NCBI GenBank assembly: GCA_009937555.1
Contig: JAACFD010000124.1
Span: forward strand, 1-6,341
Reading direction: 5' to 3'
Origin: Chlamydiales bacterium
GTDB lineage: Bacteria; Chlamydiota; Chlamydiia; Chlamydiales; JAACFD01
Length of the DNA: 6,341 nucleotides
Program-made: the position numbers and the translations under genes
The notes under the pieces: model-generated
The model's database searches: none
Told to the model about the DNA's origin: nothing
The model's input: only the letters and a program-made list of their open reading frames with translations
Part shown: piece by piece, positions 1-4,543 of the stretch
Numbering within the stretch: position 1 is the stretch's first letter
Layout of the letters: every line of letters begins with the position of its first letter

Positions 1-2
1 CT

Positions 3-419
3 AGAATAAAGCAAATTATAACTACCCCAGCTTCTTCAAGCTCAACTGCTCAGCTCTCCCCAACTTTTGTTCTTGTTTTTACTTTGCAGGAAAAAAATAC
101 AAGTTGTGAGGGGCTCAAGAGTCGAACTTTTAAAGATATAAGCTATTTTAAGCATGAGTTTACGCTATCAAACAGCTGCTGTAAGTGCTTAAAAAAAACT
201 TATCTTTCAACTAGTTTTACTTCTTCTGATACAGCCTATCAAGTGCTGATTAAATTAAAAGACTCTAACTACTACCCTGCAACCTCATCAGCTAGGCAGC
301 AGCATCTTCCGGGTATCATCGATTTTTCAGGAAAAGTTGTCTTTGTCTCTGATAACTTCAAGTTAGTAGCAAAAGGTGTAAACATCTTCGTAACCATTCA
401 GCAACACCCTATTAATTAG
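3..419 (+). CDS. C-terminal part of an unrecognised protein (5' end outside the window)
   Basis: The frame ending at the TAG of 417-419 is open without a stop back to the left edge of the window, so about 138 residues are visible and the true start is probably upstream. A TTG at 84 could be read as a start, but it has no purine-rich ribosome site before it, and the in-frame sequence upstream (a Ser/Thr-rich stretch such as TTPASSSSTAQLSPTF) is equally plausible as protein. The visible part has a small cysteine cluster (SCCKCLKK) and ends in a beta-like stretch (GKVVFVSDNFKLVAKGVNIF). I see no signal peptide, membrane segment or familiar motif, and I do not recognise the family. A chance open frame is possible in AT-rich DNA, but 138 codons makes a real gene end more likely. 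Confidence 0.5.
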   Translation, partial: RIKQIITTPASSSSTAQLSPTFVLVFTLQEKNTSCEGLKSRTFKDISYFKHEFTLSNSCCKCLKKTYLSTSFTSSDTAYQVLIKLKDSNYYPATSSARQQHLPGIIDFSGKVVFVSDNFKLVAKGVNIFVTIQQHPIN

Positions 420-426
420 AAGCTTA

Positions 427-454
427 AAGCAAATTAGATTAAAAACTTTTGCTT
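427..454 (+). terminator. Weak hairpin after the first gene, possible terminator
   Basis: AAGCAAA at 427-433 pairs with TTTGCTT at 448-454, giving 7 bp around a 14-nt loop, just after the stop at 419. The stem is AT-rich and is followed only by AATTT, not a clear T-run. It is at best a weak intrinsic terminator. Its right arm overlaps the -35 box proposed for the next gene. Confidence 0.25.
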
Positions 455-476
455 AATTTACCGCTATCATTATAGT
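449..476 (+). promoter_or_regulatory. Candidate sigma70-type promoter for the PEBP-family gene
   Basis: TTGCTT (449-454) and TATAGT (471-476) are separated by 16 bp. The -10 matches the consensus at five of six positions, the -35 only at the TTG. It lies about 50 bp before the ATG at 529 and is the best promoter-like pair in this gap. Confidence 0.4.
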
Positions 477-517
477 ACAACCTAACTATAAATCGTACTA
501 GATAGGGTAACTATAAA
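473..517 (+). repeat. Short direct and inverted repeats between promoter and start codon
   Basis: A 10-bp direct repeat, TAACTATAAA, occurs at 483-492 and 508-517 (25-bp period). The inverted pair TAGTAC (473-478) and GTACTA (495-500) brackets the first copy. They sit just downstream of the proposed -10 and could be an operator or part of the 5' UTR structure. In AT-rich DNA such short repeats can also arise by chance. Confidence 0.3.
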
Positions 518-528
518 GAGGACTGTTT

Positions 529-1035
529 ATGCAACGTTTTTTATCACTATTTCTTTTAAGTTTTGTATTCACACAAGCTCTTTTTTCATTAGAATTATCT
601 AGTCCAGATTTTAGACACCGCTCCTACATGCCTAAACACCTCTCTGCTTTTCACCAAAATATTAGCCCTGAACTTAACATCGCAGATGTTCCGGACGACT
701 GTAGAAGTCTTGTCTTAATTATGGAAGCCCCAGATGCTTCAGATAAAGATAAAGTCCATTGGCTAATGTATAACATTAATCCTAAAACTCAAAGTATTCC
801 AAAAGGTAGAAGTTCAGGAATGCTTGGGTTAAATGACTTCAAAAAAAGTCGCTATATGGGCCCTAAACCTCCTAGTGGTACTCATCGCTATTTATTTAAA
901 CTTTACGCTCTAGACACAACGCTACCTATAGCAGGCTCGATTACTCGTAATAAAATAAAAAGAATGATGAAGGGACACATCCTAGAAGAAACCGTACTAA
1001 TAGGCTTATTCAAAAATGAAAATACTGATAATTAA
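529..1035 (+). CDS. Secreted PEBP / YbhB-YbcL family protein
   Basis: This 168-residue protein belongs to the phosphatidylethanolamine-binding protein family (bacterial YbhB/YbcL, 'Raf kinase inhibitor-like'). Visible family motifs, in order: ISPEL (45-49), the PDA motif of the ligand pocket (68-70, here PDAS rather than the usual DPDAP), HW at 77-78 followed by YNI, GPKPPSGTHRYLFKLYALD (111-129) and the terminal GHILEE block (149-154). Asp69, His77, His119 and Tyr121 are the likely anion-pocket residues by family analogy. Residues 1 to about 20 (Arg3, then a Phe/Leu-rich core, then ALFS) look like a Sec signal peptide, so the mature protein should be periplasmic or secreted. The length fits the family. 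AGAGGA at 517-522 lies 6 nt before the ATG and supports this start. The physiological ligand is generally unknown for bacterial members, and no function beyond the fold can be read from the sequence. Confidence 0.92.
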   Translation: MQRFLSLFLLSFVFTQALFSLELSSPDFRHRSYMPKHLSAFHQNISPELNIADVPDDCRSLVLIMEAPDASDKDKVHWLMYNINPKTQSIPKGRSSGMLGLNDFKKSRYMGPKPPSGTHRYLFKLYALDTTLPIAGSITRNKIKRMMKGHILEETVLIGLFKNENTDN

Positions 1036-1055
1036 GTCCTTTAGCATCTAGACTC

Positions 1056-1085
1056 TTGCTATTTTTACTCCTCATTATTTACAAT
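1056..1085 (+). promoter_or_regulatory. Candidate promoter for the hydrolase-phosphoesterase pair
   Basis: TTGCTA (1056-1061) and TACAAT (1080-1085) are 18 bp apart in the 76-bp gap after the PEBP gene. The -10 matches five of six consensus positions and the -35 four of six. A start of transcription near 1092 would leave a short leader with the strong GAGGTGA ribosome site (1102-1108). There is no clear terminator after the PEBP gene, so read-through is also possible. Confidence 0.4.
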
Positions 1086-1111
1086 TGAGCCTTAAAAATA
1101 CGAGGTGACTG

Positions 1112-1804
1112 ATGAACCCTACAAAAATACAAACCACTAATTCTTTCGAAGCACTTGAACTAAGAAGAAATAACGCCCTCCCCTGGGTAGTACTATTTCA
1201 TGGCTACGGCGCAAGCGCCTATGATTTATTTCCACTAGCAGAACTACTAGATAAAGATGAAAAGTATAACTGGTTATTCCCTCAAGCTCCTTTGCAAGCT
1301 CATGCTCAAGCTGGACAAATTCGTTCATGGTTTGATCTGGATGTAGAAAGGCTAATTGAGCTTAACCAAAGAAAAGACTTTGAAGCTTTTATCTATGAAA
1401 ATCCAGAATCTCTTGAAAACTGTCTTGCAAGCTTAAAGCTCTTTTTTAAAGAACTAAAACTTGAAGCGTCTAACACCATCATAGGTGGGTTTTCACAAGG
1501 AGCTCTGCTCAGTACACACTACACTCTAAGTACATCAGCTCCTTTTAAAGGTTTAATGATATTTTCAGGGACTATTAGCTGCTTTAAACAGTGGCAAGAA
1601 CTTTTAAAGGTTGCCAAATTTAAGCAATACTTTCAGAGTCATGGCCTCTATGATGACATCTTACATGTTGAAGTTGCCCAAAAGCTTCATAAAGAGCTTG
1701 AAGACTCACATCATAAGGGGAATTTTTACTTATTTGAAGGTGGCCATGAAATTCCATTTAATATACAAGACAAAGCTGCACTCTTTTTAAAAGAGCTTGT
1801 TTGA
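1112..1804 (+). CDS. Alpha/beta-hydrolase, carboxylesterase / acyl-protein thioesterase-like (Abhydrolase_2)
   Basis: A 230-residue serine hydrolase of the phospholipase/carboxylesterase (YpfH/EstB/APT1-like) family. The oxyanion segment is LFHGYGAS (28-35). The nucleophile elbow is GFSQG with Ser128, the acid is probably Asp181 in SHGLYDDIL, and the base is His212 in FEGGHEIP, so the whole triad is present in the correct order and spacing. FPQAP (56-60) and RSWFDL (71-76) are further family signatures. It lacks a signal peptide and should be cytoplasmic. Family members hydrolyse short carboxyl esters, lysophospholipids or acyl thioesters; the substrate here cannot be read from sequence. GAGGTGA at 1102-1108 sits just before the ATG and fixes the start. 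Its TGA shares a base with the ATG of the following phosphoesterase gene, suggesting one mRNA and coupled translation. Confidence 0.92.
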   Translation: MNPTKIQTTNSFEALELRRNNALPWVVLFHGYGASAYDLFPLAELLDKDEKYNWLFPQAPLQAHAQAGQIRSWFDLDVERLIELNQRKDFEAFIYENPESLENCLASLKLFFKELKLEASNTIIGGFSQGALLSTHYTLSTSAPFKGLMIFSGTISCFKQWQELLKVAKFKQYFQSHGLYDDILHVEVAQKLHKELEDSHHKGNFYLFEGGHEIPFNIQDKAALFLKELV

Positions 1805-2955
1805 TGTCATCATTGAAAATTGATAACCTTGAATCTATCAGCTTGCCTATGTCTTCAGAGCCTTCTACACACATACATGATTTCAAGTTATTTAAACAGT
1901 ATTTAGCAGACTCAAAAAGACGTTTTACAGCTGAAAGCTATGATAAAATAAGCTTTGTCATAGGAAACGAGGCAATGGATTTAGATTCTTTAGTAAGTTC
2001 TTTAGCTTACGCCTACTTACTCCAACAAAAGGAAGCTAGTAAGTCTCACCTAACTTTACCCGTTTTAAACTTGCCAAAAGCTGACTTAGCCTCTCGAAAA
2101 CACCTTATCTATTTACTTAAACAGCTATCCATTCCCACCGACCATCTACTTTTTTGGGATGAGCTTGAAGCTATGCAGCTACCACCTGTAGAACGTTACT
2201 ATCACTTAGTAGATCACAATAGGCTAGCTTTTCAGCAAAGCCATTTATCACCTAATGTTAAAAGTATTGTAGATCATCATCATGATAGTCATGATAATTA
2301 CCCTAAGCTTGAGCACAAGGTAATAAAAACAGTAGGTAGTTGCGCAACACTGATTTGGGAACTGTTTAATAAAAGTAAGATAACACTTACTGGTGAAGGC
2401 TGGGTTAAGCTTTTCTTAGCTGCAATATATATTGATACATCTAGGCTTAAAAACAGCTCTAAAACAACTCAATCTGATATCTACGCCTCGGATGCTTTAC
2501 TTAGCATTTTTTCAGATATTGAAGGGCTTTATGAGGGCTTACATAAAGCCCAGCAAGACCTAACAGGTCTAAGCTTCAAGCAAATCCTATACCGCGACCT
2601 AAAAAAATATAAGGACCCTAAACTGCGCTACAGCATAAGCTCTATCCCCATTTCGTGGGATATGCAAAAACTTCTAAAAGAACCTAACAATCTCAAAACG
2701 CTCCAAGAACTTTGTAGCGCTAAGGAATTAGATGCCTGCTTTGTACTATCAAAAAACAGTTCCCAAAGAGAACTATTTATTTTTGCTCCTAATGCTGCAA
2801 AACTTAATAGGCTGATCAGTAAACTTAGCGATAACTCTTCTTTGAAGAGCTATGGCTTAAGCGCTGCAACAAGGATTTCTGATAACAGCTACTCTTTTAA
2901 GCTAAATAGCTCAGCAGCTAGAAAGTATATCCAGCCTCTGTTTAATTTTTGCTAG
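1804..2955 (+). CDS. DHH-DHHA2 phosphoesterase, PPX1/prune-type exopolyphosphatase-like
   Basis: A 383-residue protein of the DHH superfamily whose motifs match the exopolyphosphatase PPX1/prune branch more than family II pyrophosphatase. Motif I is GNEAMDLDS with Asp59 and Asp61 (the Asn replaces the His of pyrophosphatases, as in PPX1 and prune). Motif II is LVDHN (Asp137). Motif III is VDHHHD (Asp157-His158-His159), followed by VGSCATLIWE (177-186). Motif IV is YIDTSRLK (Asp211). These residues would hold the catalytic divalent metals. The C-terminal part from about residue 235 corresponds to the DHHA2 substrate-binding domain. Expected activity is removal of terminal phosphate from polyphosphate or a related short phosphate ester; the exact substrate is uncertain. 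It is probably cytoplasmic. An in-frame TTG at 1801 would add one residue, but I prefer ATG 1804, which overlaps the previous stop as TGATG and lies 8 nt after AAAGAG at about 1790-1795, inside the hydrolase gene. Confidence 0.88.
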   Translation: MSSLKIDNLESISLPMSSEPSTHIHDFKLFKQYLADSKRRFTAESYDKISFVIGNEAMDLDSLVSSLAYAYLLQQKEASKSHLTLPVLNLPKADLASRKHLIYLLKQLSIPTDHLLFWDELEAMQLPPVERYYHLVDHNRLAFQQSHLSPNVKSIVDHHHDSHDNYPKLEHKVIKTVGSCATLIWELFNKSKITLTGEGWVKLFLAAIYIDTSRLKNSSKTTQSDIYASDALLSIFSDIEGLYEGLHKAQQDLTGLSFKQILYRDLKKYKDPKLRYSISSIPISWDMQKLLKEPNNLKTLQELCSAKELDACFVLSKNSSQRELFIFAPNAAKLNRLISKLSDNSSLKSYGLSAATRISDNSYSFKLNSSAARKYIQPLFNFC

Positions 2956-2957
2956 TG

Positions 2958-2987
2958 TTGACAATTATTTGTTCAATAAAATAAAAT
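2958..2987 (+). promoter_or_regulatory. Strong sigma70-type promoter for the leader-symporter unit
   Basis: A perfect TTGACA (2958-2963) and a five-of-six TAAAAT (2982-2987) are 18 bp apart, beginning two bases after the preceding stop codon. Transcription would start near 2994, about 20 nt before the leader ORF. This is the best promoter-like element in the window. An imperfect dyad (TTGACAA at 2958-2964, TTGTTCAA at 2969-2976) overlaps the -35 and spacer and could be an operator, though it may be incidental. Confidence 0.65.
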
Positions 2988-3013
2988 GTAAGAATTTTAA
3001 ATTTCAGGTAATT

Positions 3014-3086
3014 TTATGGACTATCCATGCAACAGCTTCTCAGCATCTCTTGCTTGCAATCTTGCTTTTTTAGTAAGAGTCCATAA
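3014..3086 (+). promoter_or_regulatory. Long-range RNA pairing within the leader ORF
   Basis: TTATGGACT (3014-3022), containing the leader start codon, is perfectly complementary over 9 bp to AGTCCATAA (3078-3086), which contains the first histidine codon (3082-3084). The enclosed loop is 55 nt. Formed in the absence of ribosomes, it would hide the leader start. A ribosome translating into the histidine codons would open it. Such 5' pairing is common in attenuator leaders, but its role here is inferred. Confidence 0.4.
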
Positions 3087-3111
3087 TCATTTCCATCATC
3101 ACTGCCATTAA
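3016..3111 (+). CDS. Putative histidine-rich leader peptide (31 aa) of an attenuator
   Basis: A short ORF of 31 codons, ATG 3016 to TAA 3109-3111, starts MDYPCNSFSASLACNLAFLV and ends in RVHNHFHHHCH. Six of the last nine codons are histidine (five CAT, one CAC), at residues 23, 25, 27, 28, 29 and 31. AGGT at 3006-3009 lies 6 nt before the ATG, a fitting Shine-Dalgarno site. The ORF stands alone between a good promoter and a hairpin/T-tract, upstream of a transporter gene. Regulatory leader peptides such as E. coli hisL have the same design: a run of control codons near the end of a short ORF, followed by a terminator, so that scarce charged tRNA-His stalls the ribosome and lets transcription continue. 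The resemblance to hisL is in design, not in sequence. The main alternatives are a small metal-binding peptide (His plus three Cys) or a chance ORF. Confidence 0.6.
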   Translation: MDYPCNSFSASLACNLAFLVRVHNHFHHHCH

Positions 3112-3114
3112 TTT

Positions 3115-3150
3115 GCTTTTAGACTTCTAAAAGCGTCTAGTCTTTTTTTT
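3115..3150 (+). terminator. Attenuator terminator region with alternative hairpins and T-tract
   Basis: Three overlapping stems can form just after the leader stop codon. Hairpin A is 8 perfect bp (3115-3122 with 3127-3134) with loop ACTT. Hairpin C pairs TAGAC 3120-3124 with GTCTA 3135-3139, plus a T-G pair at 3119/3140. Hairpin B pairs AGACT 3121-3125 with AGTCT 3139-3143. All share bases 3121-3122, so only one forms at a time. The T-run is 3143-3150. Hairpin A is the strongest but ends 8 nt before the T-run; B or C abut it and make better terminators. Whether A is terminator or antiterminator cannot be settled by eye. The arm at 3115 begins only 3 nt after the leader stop, so a ribosome stalled on the last histidine codons should cover it. 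Confidence 0.55.
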
Positions 3151-3178
3151 ATAAATTCTTTTTTTAATAAATATTGAT

Positions 3179-3182
3179 AGGT
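3179..3182 (+). promoter_or_regulatory. Ribosome binding site that decides the symporter start
   Basis: AGGT lies 5 nt before ATG 3188 but only 2 nt before the in-frame GTG 3185, so ATG 3188 is the better start. The site follows the T-tract region directly, as expected if translation of the symporter depends on read-through of the attenuator. Confidence 0.5.
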
Positions 3183-3187
3183 ATGTG

Positions 3188-4543
3188 ATGAACCTTTTTG
3201 CTTTTTTTCTTGCTTTTTCTGTAATCATGTTAGCTAACCTCTACATTGGGATAAGAGCTGCTAAAAATGATACTAGTACTGATGACTACTTTCTAAGCTC
3301 TAGAAATCTAGGTATTTTTTCTTTAACAGCTACCATCTTAGCGACACAAATAGGCGGCGGCACTATTATTGGAGCAAGCCAAGAGGCCTATGAAAAGGGG
3401 TTTTCAGTAATCCTCTACCCTATGGGCGTTGTTTTAGGACTTCTAATTTTATCTATTCAAATAGGTAAAACACAGCGAAACTTTAAACTCTCAACTATCT
3501 CTGAGATATTTGAGCTTTGTTATCGCTCTAAATTTTTAAGGAAAGTAGCTTCTTTTATATGTATCTTATCTTTGACCAGCATCTTAATCGGCCAAGGAAT
3601 AGCTGCAAAAAAGTTCTTTATTAGCATGGGCTTTAGCTCCAATTTCTTTTTCTTAGTCTTTTGGGCCATTGTAATTATTTATACTGCCTTTGGTGGCCTG
3701 AAAGCTGTTGTTCAGACAGATATATTCCAAGCTATCTTTATGTTTTCAGTGTTGGCACTTACCTTTTTGTTCTTACTATTTCAGTCAAAAATTAATATAG
3801 ATATTAGTGCTATTACCAACTCTGAAACTAGCTCTACAGAAATACCCTACTTTTCTTGGCTCTTTATGCCTATGTTGTATATGTTGATAGAGCAAGATAT
3901 GGCACAGCGTTGTTTTGCAGCTAAAAACTCGTTAGATATTCCAAAAGCATGCCGAGTCTCTGCGCTATTAGTGTTTTTATGTGTTGTGCCTGCGATTGTG
4001 ATTGGCTTAACAGCAAGGGCAAATGGGTTTTCATGCCCAGATACTGGTTGTATGTTAACAGAGTTTGTTTCAGCAACCTGCCCCTCTTCCCTATCAATTT
4101 TGTTTAACTGTGCTATACTTGTTGCTGTAATTTCTACAGCTGATTCTTTAATTTGTTCTATCAGCAGCCTATTTGTATATGACTTTTTCAAAAATGTAAG
4201 TTTTAAAGGCTTGAGTGAGATAAAGTTTGCGCAGCTCTTTACCCTTGCTTTGGGAATTTTCTGCATGCTTGCATCACTATATTTTAATGATGTGGTTTTC
4301 ATGCTAATTCTAGCCTATGAAATGGCAGTTTCTTCACTACTAGCATCTATCTTTATGGCTTTGGTGAAAAAGTCAACTGACCAAAAAGCTGCTTATCAGT
4401 CAATAGCTATTGGCTTTATTATTTTTGCGATTTGCAAATATACCCAAGTTGAGAGTGCTTACTTAATGCTAGCAATAGCTTCTTCTTTCCTACCTTTTAT
4501 AGTATCTAGAAAAGAGCAAGATAGAGAAGCCAGAGTAAGTTAA
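3188..4543 (+). CDS. Sodium:solute symporter (SSS/SLC5 family), predicted histidine-linked importer
   Basis: A 451-residue integral membrane protein of the SSS family (PutP/PanF relatives), probably with about 13 membrane segments in the inner membrane. Family signatures seen, in order: DDYFLSSRNLG (about 32-42), ATQIGGGTIIGAS (52-64), YTAFGGLKAVVQTD (165-178), EQDMAQR (235-241) and ISTADSLICSISS (315-327). The last holds the Ser/Thr residues of the conserved sodium site in this family. Such proteins couple inward sodium flow to uptake of proline, pantothenate, sugars or other solutes. Sequence alone does not give the substrate, but the histidine-rich leader ORF upstream points to histidine. 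The histidine-transporting SLC5 domain of the pseudomonad sensor CbrA shows that the fold can do this. Here there is no fused kinase domain. The gene ends tail to tail with the minus-strand gene. The start was chosen at ATG 3188 from the AGGT ribosome site; GTG 3185 would add one residue. Confidence 0.92.
   Translation: MNLFAFFLAFSVIMLANLYIGIRAAKNDTSTDDYFLSSRNLGIFSLTATILATQIGGGTIIGASQEAYEKGFSVILYPMGVVLGLLILSIQIGKTQRNFKLSTISEIFELCYRSKFLRKVASFICILSLTSILIGQGIAAKKFFISMGFSSNFFFLVFWAIVIIYTAFGGLKAVVQTDIFQAIFMFSVLALTFLFLLFQSKINIDISAITNSETSSTEIPYFSWLFMPMLYMLIEQDMAQRCFAAKNSLDIPKACRVSALLVFLCVVPAIVIGLTARANGFSCPDTGCMLTEFVSATCPSSLSILFNCAILVAVISTADSLICSISSLFVYDFFKNVSFKGLSEIKFAQLFTLALGIFCMLASLYFNDVVFMLILAYEMAVSSLLASIFMALVKKSTDQKAAYQSIAIGFIIFAICKYTQVESAYLMLAIASSFLPFIVSRKEQDREARVS

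Noticed and set aside
84..419. TTG at 84 as the true start of the first gene
   Set aside because: The frame is open upstream to the window edge and no ribosome binding site precedes the TTG, so the gene is more likely truncated by the window.
420..528. tRNA or other structured RNA gene in the first gap
   Set aside because: No cloverleaf, no T-loop-like sequence and no strong stems; only weak AT-rich pairings.
1137..1328. Minus-strand open frame of 63 codons
   Set aside because: It lies entirely opposite the hydrolase gene, whose family motifs are certain, and has no recognisable motif of its own.
3094..3108. CATCATCACTGCCAT as a simple tandem repeat
   Set aside because: Too short and irregular for a microsatellite; the reading frame, ribosome site and hairpins make a codon-level explanation better.
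3183..3188. Two-codon ATG-TGA mini-ORF overlapping the symporter start
   Set aside because: The AGGT site abuts this ATG, leaving no spacer for initiation; it is probably a by-product of the ATGTGATG sequence.
3847..4302. Minus-strand open frame of 151 codons
   Set aside because: It is antisense to the symporter, covering conserved membrane segments and the STADS motif; its translation resembles no family and is best explained as a shadow.
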